DNA of 64,000 nt, from contig NZ_CP073347.1 of assembly GCF_024397915.1 (NCBI RefSeq), positions 4,960,001 through 5,024,000 of the forward strand, in the 5' to 3' direction. The notes beneath the pieces were generated by a model that saw only the letters and a list, made by a program, of their open reading frames with translations, made no database searches and was not told the DNA's origin. Of the stretch, positions 1 through 7,857 are shown piece after piece; position 1 is the stretch's first letter, and each line of letters starts with the position of its first letter. Position numbers and translations under genes: made by a program. Source of the stretch: Marinobacterium rhizophilum. Its GTDB lineage: Bacteria; Pseudomonadota; Gammaproteobacteria; Pseudomonadales; Balneatricaceae.

Positions 1-1393
1 CGACTTTATTGACCTGTGCCGTGGTCCCCACGTGCCCTCGACCGGGCATATCAAGGCCTTCAAGCTGATGAAGGTGGCCGGGGCCTACTGGCGCGGCGAC
101 TCGAACAACGAAATGCTGCACCGTATCTACGGTACCGCCTGGGGTGACAAGAAAGACCTGAAGGAATACCTGCACCGCCTGGAAGAGGCGGAAAAACGCG
201 ATCACCGCAAGCTCGGCAAGCAGCAGGACCTGTTTCACCTGCAGGAAGAAGCGCCGGGCATGGTGTTCTGGCACCCGCCGGGCTGGATCCTGTATCAGGA
301 AATCGAGCAGTACATGCGCGCCAAGCAGCGCAAGCACGGCTATCAGGAAATCAAGACACCCCAGGTGGTCGAACGCTCCCTGTGGGAGAAGTCCGGTCAT
401 TGGGACAAGTTCTCCGAGCAGATGTTTACTACGCACTCGGAGCACCGCGATTTTGCGATCAAGCCGATGAACTGCCCCTGCCACGTGCAGGTGTTCAATC
501 AGGGCTTGCGTTCGTACCGCGAAATGCCGCTGCGCCTGGCCGAGTTCGGCGCCTGTCACCGCAATGAGCCCTCCGGGGCGCTGCACGGCATCATGCGCGT
601 ACGCGGCTTCGTGCAGGACGACGCACACATCTTCTGTAGCGAGCGCGATATTCAGAGCGAAGTGGCCAGCTTTATCGACTTCCTGCACGAGGTCTATGCC
701 GACTTTGGCTTTACCGAGGTCATTTACAAGCTGTCGACCCGCCCGGAAAAGCGTGTCGGATCCGATGCCAGCTGGGACAAGGCCGAGAAATCCCTGGCCG
801 AAGCCCTGGATGCGGCCGGCCTCGACTGGCAGGAATTGCCGGGCGAGGGTGCCTTCTACGGACCCAAGATTGAATTTTCTTTGAAAGATTGTCTTGGCCG
901 GGTGTGGCAGTGCGGTACTATACAGGTCGATTTCTCGATGCCGGGCCGTTTGGGTGCCCAGTTCGTGAATGAAGCGGGTGAACGAGAGACACCGGTCATG
1001 CTGCACCGTGCAATCCTCGGTTCCTTCGAGCGATTCATCGGCATCCTGATCGAGAACTACGCCGGCGCATTGCCGACCTGGTTGGCACCACAGCAGGTTG
1101 CGGTACTCAACATTACCGACAAACAGGCTGAATATAGTAAAAAAGTGGCGCAACTTCTTGAAGATAAGGGCTTCCGGGCACAAGCGGACTTGAGAAACGA
1201 GAAGATCGGCTTTAAAATCCGCGAGCGCACACTCCAGAAGGTTCCATACCTGCTGGTTGTAGGCGATAAGGAAGTAGAATCAGGTTCCCTGGCAGTGCGT
1301 ACTCGCTCGGGCGAGGACCTGGGTACCTTGTCAATCGAAGAGTTCGTAGCCCTTCTGTCACAAGACGTGACCCGGAAGGGACGCCAGAATTAA
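1..1393 (+). CDS. thrS: Threonyl-tRNA synthetase, 3' portion
   Basis: Class II threonyl-tRNA synthetase, which charges tRNA-Thr in the cytoplasm. The frame is open from the window edge (codons from base 2), so the 5' end lies outside; the GTG at 32 is internal. The first visible residues (DLCRGPH) belong to the editing-domain end. The catalytic core follows, with the MNCPCH zinc-site segment, the motif 2 sequence CHRNEPSGAL and the motif 3 region LHRAILGSFERF. The C-terminal anticodon-binding domain begins near WLAPQQVAVLN. The gene is followed after 20 nt by infC, the usual bacterial order. Only the N-terminal TGS region is missing from view. Confidence 0.97.
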   Translation, partial: DFIDLCRGPHVPSTGHIKAFKLMKVAGAYWRGDSNNEMLHRIYGTAWGDKKDLKEYLHRLEEAEKRDHRKLGKQQDLFHLQEEAPGMVFWHPPGWILYQEIEQYMRAKQRKHGYQEIKTPQVVERSLWEKSGHWDKFSEQMFTTHSEHRDFAIKPMNCPCHVQVFNQGLRSYREMPLRLAEFGACHRNEPSGALHGIMRVRGFVQDDAHIFCSERDIQSEVASFIDFLHEVYADFGFTEVIYKLSTRPEKRVGSDASWDKAEKSLAEALDAAGLDWQELPGEGAFYGPKIEFSLKDCLGRVWQCGTIQVDFSMPGRLGAQFVNEAGERETPVMLHRAILGSFERFIGILIENYAGALPTWLAPQQVAVLNITDKQAEYSKKVAQLLEDKGFRAQADLRNEKIGFKIRERTLQKVPYLLVVGDKEVESGSLAVRTRSGEDLGTLSIEEFVALLSQDVTRKGRQN

Positions 1394-1413
1394 TCTGAGC
1401 AGGAGATAGTACC

Positions 1414-1947
1414 ATCAGGCGCGATAACAGACGCGGCGAGAAACGCCCATCGATCAACGACAATATTCGAGCTAATGAGTGTCGGCTGATCGGCCCCGAC
1501 GGTAGCCAGATTGGAATAGTATCGATTAAGGATGCTCTTGAGGCAGCTCAGGAAGCGGGCCTTGACCTCGTACAGATCGCAGACTCCGACCCCATCGTCT
1601 GTAAGGTGATGGATTACGGTAAGCATCAGTACGAAGCGAAGAAGCAGCAGAACCTGGCCAAGAAAAAGCAGGTTCAGATGCAGGTCAAGGAAGTGAAATT
1701 CCGTCCTGGGACGGAAGAGGGGGATTACCAGGTAAAACTGCGCAACCTGGTACGTTTCCTTGAAGCCGGAGACAAGGCGAAAGTGACCTTGAGATTTCGT
1801 GGTCGCGAGATGGCCCATCAGGAACTGGGCATGCAGCTGATGTTACGGGTCGAAAAAGACCTGGAAGAGCTGGGTGTCGTTGAACAGCGTCCGAAGATGG
1901 AAGGCCGTCAGATGACCATGGTCATTGCTCCGAAGAAGAAAAAGTAA
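1414..1947 (+). CDS. infC: Translation initiation factor IF-3, ATC start
   Basis: IF-3 binds the 30S subunit and discriminates against non-canonical start codons. The open frame extends upstream of the first ATG (1606) without a stop to 1399. The best start is ATC at 1414, preceded by AGGAG at 1401-1405 with 8 nt spacing. This gives 177 aa, close to the family length of about 180. The protein then begins with an Arg-rich segment and NDNIRANECRLIGPDG, the typical IF-3 N-domain. The C-domain contains VKEVKFRPGTEEGDYQ. IF-3 genes commonly use rare starts (ATT, ATC, ATA), a known autoregulatory device because IF-3 rejects such codons. An ATG-initiated product would lack the N-domain and is unlikely. 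Confidence 0.94.
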   Translation: MRRDNRRGEKRPSINDNIRANECRLIGPDGSQIGIVSIKDALEAAQEAGLDLVQIADSDPIVCKVMDYGKHQYEAKKQQNLAKKKQVQMQVKEVKFRPGTEEGDYQVKLRNLVRFLEAGDKAKVTLRFRGREMAHQELGMQLMLRVEKDLEELGVVEQRPKMEGRQMTMVIAPKKKK

Positions 1948-2050
1948 TTCGAATTATGCAGCGCCCGCAATCGCTTCTGCATGGAAGTGGTTGCGGGTTT
2001 TGCGGTCATTCGGGTGAACACAACTTAACGAATGCGTGGGGATTTTGGAA

Positions 2051-2245
2051 ATGCCTAAGATCAAGTCAAACCGTGGCGCTGCCAAGCGCTTCAAGAAAAC
2101 TGCCAACGGCTTCAAGCACAAGCAGTCCTTCAAAAGCCACATTCTGACCAAGAAAAGCACCAAGCGTAAGCGTCAGCTGCGTCCGATGCTGCAGGTTCAT
2201 GCAGCGGACAAGGCACTCGTTAAACGCATGCTGCCGTACATCTAA
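2051..2245 (+). CDS. rpmI: Ribosomal protein L35
   Basis: 64-aa basic 50S protein beginning MPKIKSNRGAAKRFKKT, typical of bL35. The ATG at 2051 is chosen over the upstream in-frame GTG at 2036 because it gives the family N-terminus. It lies 103 nt after infC and 48 nt before rplT. In enterobacteria IF3-rpmI-rplT is autogenously controlled by L20; the spacing here would permit the same, but I did not fold the leader. Confidence 0.96.
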   Translation: MPKIKSNRGAAKRFKKTANGFKHKQSFKSHILTKKSTKRKRQLRPMLQVHAADKALVKRMLPYI

Positions 2246-2293
2246 GTCTTTTTTAGACTCTTGGTATCAACAGAATTTTAGGAAGGTATTGCA

Positions 2294-2650
2294 ATGGCTC
2301 GTGTAAAACGTGGTGTGCAAGCACGTCGTCGTCACAAGAAAGTATTGAAGCAGGCAAAGGGGTACTACGGTGCTCGTAGCCGTGTATTCCGTGTTGCCAA
2401 ACAGGCAGTTATCAAAGCAGGTCAGTACGCGTACCGCGACCGCCGTCAACGTAAGCGTCAGTTCCGCGCTCTGTGGATTGCCCGTATCAACGCGGCAGCC
2501 CGCATCAACGGCATGTCTTACAGCCGTCTGATCGCCGGTCTGAAAAAAGCCAGCATCGAAATCGACCGTAAGGTCCTGGCCGATCTGGCTGTACACGAGC
2601 AGGGCGCGTTTACTGCTGTCGTCGAAAAAGCGAAAGCTGCTCTGGCGTAA
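2294..2650 (+). CDS. rplT: Ribosomal protein L20
   Basis: 118-aa basic 50S assembly protein (bL20) starting MARVKRGVQARRRHKK and containing YYGARSRVFRVAKQAV and the conserved RDRRQRKRQFR segment. The start has an AGGAAGG Shine-Dalgarno just upstream. Length equals the family norm. The gene is followed by an intrinsic terminator/attenuator (2688-2725) that separates it from pheST. Confidence 0.97.
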   Translation: MARVKRGVQARRRHKKVLKQAKGYYGARSRVFRVAKQAVIKAGQYAYRDRRQRKRQFRALWIARINAAARINGMSYSRLIAGLKKASIEIDRKVLADLAVHEQGAFTAVVEKAKAALA

Positions 2651-2687
2651 GGCAAACCCGCCTCTTGTAGGTAATTGATCGAACCGA

Positions 2688-2725
2688 ATAGGGGAAGGGT
2701 GCAAGCTCTTCCCCTATTTTCTTTT
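2688..2725 (+). terminator. Intrinsic terminator/attenuator between rplT and pheS
   Basis: A perfect 10-bp stem is formed by ATAGGGGAAG (2688-2697) and CTTCCCCTAT (2708-2717), with a 10-nt loop and a following TTTTCTTTT tract. The pheS ribosome-binding site (GGAG, 2726-2729) begins right after the T-tract. Transcripts reading into pheS therefore pass through it, and it may attenuate pheST. I see no obvious Phe-rich leader peptide in the 37 nt before it. Confidence 0.85.
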
Positions 2726-2735
2726 GGAGCCGGTA

Positions 2736-3719
2736 ATGGAAAACATTGAGCCCCTGTTGGCACAGGGCATTGCTGCCGTGGAGCAGGCTGCGAGTACTCA
2801 GGACCTGGATCAGGTCCGTGTTCAGTATCTCGGTAAGAAAGGTCATCTTACTCAGCTGCTGAAAGGGCTGGGGCAACTGTCTGCGGAAGAACGTCCGCAG
2901 GCAGGCGCACGCATCAACGAAGCCAAGCAGGCGTTGCAGGATGTTCTGAACGCGCGCAAGGATTCGCTTGAAGGCGCGGCGCTGAACGCCAAGCTGGCAG
3001 CGGAAACCATCGACGTAACCCTGCCCGGTCGCGGCCAGGCACTGGGTGGTCTGCATCCGGTCACCAAAACGCTGGAGCGCATTGAAGCCTTCTTCGCCAA
3101 TATTGGCTACAGCGTGGCTGAAGGGCCTGAAATCGAAGATGACTACCACAACTTCGAGGCGCTCAACATTCCGGCGCATCACCCGGCGCGGGCGATGCAC
3201 GACACCTTCTATTTCGACGCTCACACCCTGCTGCGTACCCACACGTCCCCGGTGCAGATTCGTACCCTGGAAGAGCAGAAACCGCCGGTGCGCATTATCT
3301 GCCCGGGTCGGGTGTACCGTTGCGATTACGACCAGACCCATTCGCCGATGTTTCACCAGGTAGAAGGCCTGCTGGTCGACAAGAACATCAGTTTTGCTGA
3401 CCTCAAGGGCACCCTGGAACAGTTCCTGCGCGAATTCTTCGAAGAAGACGTCAAGGTGCGTTTCCGTCCGTCCTACTTCCCGTTTACCGAACCGTCGATC
3501 GAAGTCGACATTGATCGCGGTGACGGCAAGTGGCTCGAAGTGCTCGGCTGCGGCATGGTGCACCCCAAGGTTTTTGCCTCCGTGGGCATCGATCCCGAAG
3601 AATACACCGGCTTTGCATTCGGCATGGGCGTCGAGCGCCTGGCCATGCTGCGCTATGGCGTGAATGACCTGCGCCTTTTCTTCGAAAACGATCTGCGTTT
3701 CCTCGGCCAGTTTAACTGA
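2736..3719 (+). CDS. pheS: Phenylalanyl-tRNA synthetase alpha subunit
   Basis: 327-aa catalytic subunit of the alpha2-beta2 enzyme that charges tRNA-Phe. ATG at 2736, with GGAG six bases upstream, gives MENIEPLLAQGIAAVEQA, the usual N-terminal coiled coil, and matches the usual length of 327. Core features visible are HPVTKTLERIEAFF, motif 2 (ICPGRVYRCDYDQTHSPMFHQ) and the C-terminal GMGVERLAMLRYGVNDLR with FFENDLRFLGQF. It is followed after 89 nt by pheT. Confidence 0.97.
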   Translation: MENIEPLLAQGIAAVEQAASTQDLDQVRVQYLGKKGHLTQLLKGLGQLSAEERPQAGARINEAKQALQDVLNARKDSLEGAALNAKLAAETIDVTLPGRGQALGGLHPVTKTLERIEAFFANIGYSVAEGPEIEDDYHNFEALNIPAHHPARAMHDTFYFDAHTLLRTHTSPVQIRTLEEQKPPVRIICPGRVYRCDYDQTHSPMFHQVEGLLVDKNISFADLKGTLEQFLREFFEEDVKVRFRPSYFPFTEPSIEVDIDRGDGKWLEVLGCGMVHPKVFASVGIDPEEYTGFAFGMGVERLAMLRYGVNDLRLFFENDLRFLGQFN

Positions 3720-3808
3720 CCCCGGCCTGGCTGCGGCCGGCCCGAGGGACTGTGCGAGCACGCTCGCGCTCTGGAAACGATAGCTAACAGATTTGGCAGG
3801 ACAGCAGA

Positions 3809-6187
3809 ATGAAATTCAGTGAACAGTGGTTGCGTGAACTGGTCAACCCGGCGATCGACACCGACACCCTGGTGGCGCAGATCACCATGGCGGGGCTGGA
3901 AGTAGACGACGTGGTACCGGTTGCCGGTGCCTTTTCCGGCGTGATTGTGGGCGAAATCCTCAGCGCCGAACCCCATCCCAATGCCGACAAGCTGCAGGTG
4001 TGCGTCGTATCCGACGGCCACGAGCAGCACCAGGTGGTGTGCGGTGCGCCCAACGCCCGCGCAGGGCTCAAAACCTCCTTTGCCAAGGTCGGTGCCGTAC
4101 TGCCCGGCGACTTCAAGATCAAGAAGGCCAAGCTGCGCCAGGTCGAGTCCTTCGGCATGTTGTGCGCCGAAGACGAGCTGGGCCTGTCCCAGGATCACGG
4201 CGGCATCATGGAACTGGCCGCCGATGCACCGGTGGGGCATTGCCTGCGTGACTACCTGGGCCTGAACGACAAGATCATCGACGTTGACCTGACCCCCAAC
4301 CGCGGTGATTGCCTGAGCATTACCGGTCTTGCCCGCGAAGTCGGCGTGCTGAACAAGGCGGCGGTGAAGTTTGTCGAGCCCGCCCCGGTTGAGCCGGCGA
4401 TCAAGGATGCCTTCGCCGTTGTGCTGGAAGCCAGGGAAGCCTGCCCGCGCTATGTCGGCCGCGTGATCCGCCGCATCAACCCGCAGGCGCAGTCGCCGCT
4501 GTGGATGGTTGAGAAGCTGCGCCGTGCCGGCATTCGCTCCATCGACCCGGTGGTGGATGTCACCAACTATGTGTTGCTGGAACTCGGCCAGCCGATGCAC
4601 GCCTTCGATCTGGCCAAGCTTAGCGGCAGCATCCTGGTGCGCGAAGCCCGGGATGGCGAAAAGCTGACCCTGCTGGATGGTCAGGACATTGAGCTCAAGG
4701 CCGGTACCCTGCTGATTACCGACGAGAAGGGCCCGCTGGCCATGGCCGGTATCATGGGCGGCGAGGGCAGCAGTGTGACGCCTGAAACCCGTGATATCTT
4801 CCTTGAAAGCGCCTTCTTCGCACCGCTGGCCATTGCCGGGCGTGCACGTTCCTACGGCCTGCACACCGACTCGTCGCACCGCTTCGAGCGCGGCGTCGAC
4901 TGGCGCCTGCAGCGCAAGGCCATAGAGCGCGCCACCGAGCTGCTGCTGGAAATCGTGGGCGGCGAAGCCGGTCCTGTTACCGAAGTGAAGAGTGAAGAGC
5001 ACCTGCCGGACGTCGCACAGGTACGCCTGCGCCATGCCCGGGTCAACCAGTTGCTGGCCTTCGACATGCCGGCGGCCGAGATCGAGGAAATCCTCACCCG
5101 CCTGGGCCTGCAGCTGACAGGGTGCGAAGCCGGCGTCTGGGATGTGTCCGTGCCCTCGTACCGCTTCGATATCGAGATCGAAGTCGACCTGATCGAAGAG
5201 CTGGCCCGCGTGTACGGTTACAACAACCTGCCGGTAAAAACGCCGATGGCGGCGCTGCCGATCAAGCCCATCGTCGAATCCCGTGTTGAAACCCGCACCA
5301 TGCGCCGCACCCTGGTGGCGCTGGGTTACCAGGAAGCCATCACCTACAGCTTCATCGAAGCGGGCCTGGCGAAGCAGTTCGACGACCAGTACGACGCCAT
5401 TGCACTGGCTAACCCGATTTCGGCGGAAATGGCGGTCATGCGCACCAGCCTGTGGCCGGGCCTGGCCAGGGCGCTGCAGTACAACCAGAACCGCCAGCAG
5501 GATCGTGTACGCCTGTTCGAGAGCGGCCAGCGTTTCCTGCCAAAAGGCGGTGAGCTGGTGCAGGAAAACGTTATCGCCGGCGTTATTGCCGGTAGCCGCG
5601 AGCCCGAAGGCTGGACCGGCAAGGCGCAGAAGGTCGATTTCTACGACCTCAAGGGCCATGTCGAATCCCTGCTGGCCCTGGGTGGCGCAGCGCAGGCGTA
5701 CAGCTTTGCGGCCGCCAGCCATGTGGCGCTGCACCCGGGCCAGGGCGCATCCATAGTGCGAGATGGCAAGGTCGTGGGTTACATGGGCGCACTGCACCCC
5801 AACCTGGTCAAGGCGCTGGATCTGGATGGCCCTGTCTACCTGTTCGAACTGCAGCTCGAGACACTGGCCAATGGTCGTCTGCCGCGCTTCAGCGAGTTGT
5901 CGAAATTCCCCGAATCACGCCGGGACCTGGCGCTGATCGTGGACGAGAAAACCGCCTTTGATGCGCTGCGTACAGTGGCCCTGCGAGAGGGGGGCGACTA
6001 CCTTAAAGAGGTCACGCTGTTCGACGTTTATCAGGGCCAAGGCATTGAAGCAGGACGAAAAAGTCTGGCCATCGGCTTGACCTGGCAGCATCCATCGCGC
6101 ACTCTTAATGACGAAGAGATCAACGGAACTATCCAGGCTGTAGTAGGTGCACTGAACTCTGAGTACGGTGCGGCATTGCGAGAGTAA
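3809..6187 (+). CDS. pheT: Phenylalanyl-tRNA synthetase beta subunit
   Basis: 792-aa non-catalytic and editing subunit partnering PheS. It starts MKFSEQWLRELVNP. Residues about 40-150 form the EMAP/tRNA-binding domain (HPNADKLQVCVV). B3/B4 editing follows around 210-370, B5 around 400-475 and the FDX-ACB domain at the C-terminus (RFSELSKFPESRRDLALIV). Length is normal. The stop codon TAA shares its last A with an upstream in-frame ATG of ihfA (6187), indicating translational coupling. Confidence 0.97.
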   Translation: MKFSEQWLRELVNPAIDTDTLVAQITMAGLEVDDVVPVAGAFSGVIVGEILSAEPHPNADKLQVCVVSDGHEQHQVVCGAPNARAGLKTSFAKVGAVLPGDFKIKKAKLRQVESFGMLCAEDELGLSQDHGGIMELAADAPVGHCLRDYLGLNDKIIDVDLTPNRGDCLSITGLAREVGVLNKAAVKFVEPAPVEPAIKDAFAVVLEAREACPRYVGRVIRRINPQAQSPLWMVEKLRRAGIRSIDPVVDVTNYVLLELGQPMHAFDLAKLSGSILVREARDGEKLTLLDGQDIELKAGTLLITDEKGPLAMAGIMGGEGSSVTPETRDIFLESAFFAPLAIAGRARSYGLHTDSSHRFERGVDWRLQRKAIERATELLLEIVGGEAGPVTEVKSEEHLPDVAQVRLRHARVNQLLAFDMPAAEIEEILTRLGLQLTGCEAGVWDVSVPSYRFDIEIEVDLIEELARVYGYNNLPVKTPMAALPIKPIVESRVETRTMRRTLVALGYQEAITYSFIEAGLAKQFDDQYDAIALANPISAEMAVMRTSLWPGLARALQYNQNRQQDRVRLFESGQRFLPKGGELVQENVIAGVIAGSREPEGWTGKAQKVDFYDLKGHVESLLALGGAAQAYSFAAASHVALHPGQGASIVRDGKVVGYMGALHPNLVKALDLDGPVYLFELQLETLANGRLPRFSELSKFPESRRDLALIVDEKTAFDALRTVALREGGDYLKEVTLFDVYQGQGIEAGRKSLAIGLTWQHPSRTLNDEEINGTIQAVVGALNSEYGAALRE

Positions 6188-6204
6188 TGACAGGGGTGAA
6201 AGGC

Positions 6205-6507
6205 ATGGGCTCTTTGACAAAAGCTGAAATGGCAGAACGTTTGAACGAAGAGCTCGGCCTTAACAAGCGCGAAGCCAAGGAAATGGTCGAATCCTTCTTT
6301 GACGAGATTCGTGCCAGTCTGGCGTCAAACGAGCAGGTGAAGTTGTCGGGTTTCGGCAACTTCGACCTACGCGACAAGCGACAGCGCCCCGGCCGCAACC
6401 CCAAAACCGGTGAAGAGGTCCCCATCTGCGCACGGCGGGTGGTGACCTTTCGTCCGGGTCAGAAACTCAAGGATCGAGTAGACACCTATGCCGACAGCCG
6501 GTCCTAA
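6205..6507 (+). CDS. ihfA: Integration host factor subunit alpha
   Basis: DNA-bending HU/IHF-family protein that heterodimerises with IhfB and sharply bends DNA in transcription, replication and recombination. The start ATG at 6205 (MGSLTKAEMAERLNEE) gives 100 aa, the usual IhfA length. The ATG at 6187 would add six residues not found in the family. The beta-arm region with the intercalating proline is visible as RNPKTGEEVPICARRVV. It follows pheT directly, the conserved gammaproteobacterial order. The downstream merR-type gene overlaps it by 20 nt. Confidence 0.96.
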   Translation: MGSLTKAEMAERLNEELGLNKREAKEMVESFFDEIRASLASNEQVKLSGFGNFDLRDKRQRPGRNPKTGEEVPICARRVVTFRPGQKLKDRVDTYADSRS

Positions 6508-6844
6508 TCCCCGGCTGGAATCCATTCCCAACAAGCGTTATTTCACGATCGGCGAGGTTGCCAAGCTTTGCGACCTCAAGACTCATGTCTTGCGTTACTG
6601 GGAACAGGAATTCCACCAGATAAGCCCGGTCAAGCGCAGCAACCGCCGCTACTACCAGCGCCAGGATGTCCTGGTGATTCGCCAGATACGCAGCCTGCTG
6701 CACGAGCAGGGCTACACCATCAGCGGTGCCCGTCAGTGGCTCTCTGGTGAGCAGGCGGGGGATGATGCCGCCCGCTACAAGCAGCTGGTGCGCCAGACCA
6801 TCACCGAACTGGAAGAGTTGCTCGCAACACTGAAAAGTTTTTAA
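6488..6844 (+). CDS. MerR-family transcriptional regulator
   Basis: 118-aa regulator with an N-terminal MerR winged helix-turn-helix (YFTIGEVAKLCDLKTHVLRYWEQEF) and the second wing/helix segment RRYYQRQDVLVIRQIRSLLHEQGYTI. A short C-terminal coiled coil (VRQTITELEELLATL) probably mediates dimerisation. No effector-binding cysteines are visible. It overlaps the ihfA 3' end by 20 nt and is likely co-transcribed. This ihfA-merR-tRNA-Pro arrangement is common in pseudomonads and relatives; the regulon is not known to me. Confidence 0.9.
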   Translation: MPTAGPNPRLESIPNKRYFTIGEVAKLCDLKTHVLRYWEQEFHQISPVKRSNRRYYQRQDVLVIRQIRSLLHEQGYTISGARQWLSGEQAGDDAARYKQLVRQTITELEELLATLKSF

Positions 6845-6930
6845 GAAAAAACTTCACAGTATCAAAACCTTAGGGTATATTACCCACCACTTGAAACGCA
6901 GCAGCAATCAGGCAGCTTTTCAGGCACAGT

Positions 6931-7007
6931 CGGGGCGTAGCGCAGTCTGGTAGCGCACTTGCATGGGGTGCAAGGGGTCGAAGGTTCAAATCCTTTCGTC
7001 CCGACCA
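6931..7007 (+). tRNA. tRNA-Pro (anticodon GGG)
   Basis: 77-nt cloverleaf including encoded CCA. The acceptor CGGGGCG pairs with CGTCCCG (one G-T). The anticodon stem CTTGC/GCAAG encloses loop ATGGGGT, with anticodon GGG at 6965-6967. The T-loop TTCAAAT is in place. An accessory island begins directly downstream. No second copy of the tRNA 3' end was noticed in the window, so no att pair is claimed. Confidence 0.97.
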
Positions 7008-7023
7008 TTGAATTCAAACACTT

Positions 7024-7050
7024 AGGCCGATAGATCATCTATCGGCCTTT
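7024..7050 (+). terminator. Intrinsic terminator after tRNA-Pro
   Basis: A 10-bp stem GGCCGATAGA (7025-7034) / TCTATCGGCC (7038-7047) with a tight loop is followed by TTT. It lies 17 nt beyond the tRNA CCA end and fits its termination. Confidence 0.85.
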
Positions 7051-7551
7051 GTCGTTTCTGGGGTTTAGCGTTTCTCGTGCCCGTTCTGTGACCGTTTGCA
7101 ACTTTGTTGGATGAGTCCGTTTTTCAGCAGCCAATGCACGTCGTTGCATTAGGGGCTATCTGGTCAAATCAGCGAACGCTTCACTTTGCTAAGCGCGTAT
7201 TTCTAATTCTCTTTCGCTCCAGCAGGACGGATGTCTTCACATCCAGATCGGTGTTTGTCTGATCTCCCCGCCCCAGCAATCCTGGACACGGTTTTAAGCG
7301 ACGTCTCGGGACTCAAACTCCTCCGGACTCATGAGGCCGATCGCACTATGCCGCGTTTTCGGTTGTAGTCAGTTCAATGTACTCAAATACCGGATGGCAC
7401 AACAACGCCGAACGCACTGGGTCGTTCAGGCGCTGAGTCGTGAGATCGAATTTGCCGTTATTGTGCGTATAAGTATCAGAGCCTCATCGCGTTGCTCGCT
7501 ACAAGCTACTACCGATAGAATGCTGATAACCCACAGATCCAGGAGCTTGAA
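7051..7551. other. Intergenic stretch at island start
   Basis: About 500 bases with no convincing intact gene. The 74-residue frame at 7331-7555 has no recognisable motif and runs antisense across an IS3 remnant. A short inverted repeat AATGCA/TGCATT lies near 7134-7151. The only assignable content is the transposase remnant at about 7279-7400. Confidence 0.6.
7279..7400 (-). pseudogene. IS3-family transposase C-terminal remnant
   Basis: On the minus strand the bases around 7350-7296 read RHSAIGLMSPEEFESRDVA followed by a stop, the characteristic C-terminus of IS3-family OrfB. The sequence just beyond the stop (AACCGTGTCCAGG) resembles a terminal inverted repeat. Upstream, VFEYIEL and YNRKR can be read only with small indels, so the copy is decayed. 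No other part of this element remains nearby. The remnant marks an old insertion just after tRNA-Pro. Confidence 0.75.
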
Positions 7552-7812
7552 ATGACACAGGATACATCGTCGAAGTCATGGGCCGTCACAGGTAGCGTTG
7601 GCTGGCATAACAGCCAGGCATCAAGCTACTGGGATCGTATGCTGTCTATCGAAGAGGTTGCCTGTGTCCTGGGAGTCAGGATAACCGAGTTGAAACATGC
7701 GGTGCAGCATAACCTGCCGCTGAAGGGGAAGAATCCGCCGGCTCTGAACCGTGTGACGAAAGGGAAGATGTACTTTGAAGGGCACGCGGTTAAAGCGTAT
7801 ATCGATAGCTGA
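7552..7812 (+). CDS. Small putative DNA-binding protein
   Basis: 86-aa protein starting MTQDTSSKSWAVTG, with CAGGAG a few bases upstream of the ATG. Residues about 31-50 (LSIEEVACVLGVRITELKHAV) look like a helix-turn-helix, and the C-terminal KMYFEGHAVKAYIDS recalls the wing and last helix of excisionase-type proteins. I do not recognise a specific family. It lies between the IS3 remnant and the convergent WYL regulator. It could act as a small island regulator; this is inference. Confidence 0.55.
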   Translation: MTQDTSSKSWAVTGSVGWHNSQASSYWDRMLSIEEVACVLGVRITELKHAVQHNLPLKGKNPPALNRVTKGKMYFEGHAVKAYIDS

Positions 7813-7857
7813 GCAATGCGATGTATCCGTACACGGCCAAATGGCAGCGGTCTGAAG

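Noticed and set aside
2610..3761. 383-codon open frame on the minus strand
   Set aside because: Antisense to pheS, no ribosome site or domain; shadow of the real gene.
3653..5797. 714-codon open frame on the minus strand
   Set aside because: Lies wholly antisense to pheS/pheT, has His/Gln-rich shadow composition and no motif; a GC-rich antisense artefact.
6985..7007. tRNA-Pro 3' end as attL with a matching attR in the window
   Set aside because: I could not find a second copy of the tRNA 3' terminal sequence in the window by eye.
7331..7555. 74-codon plus-strand frame near the island start
   Set aside because: Overlaps the antisense IS3 transposase remnant and shows no protein motif.
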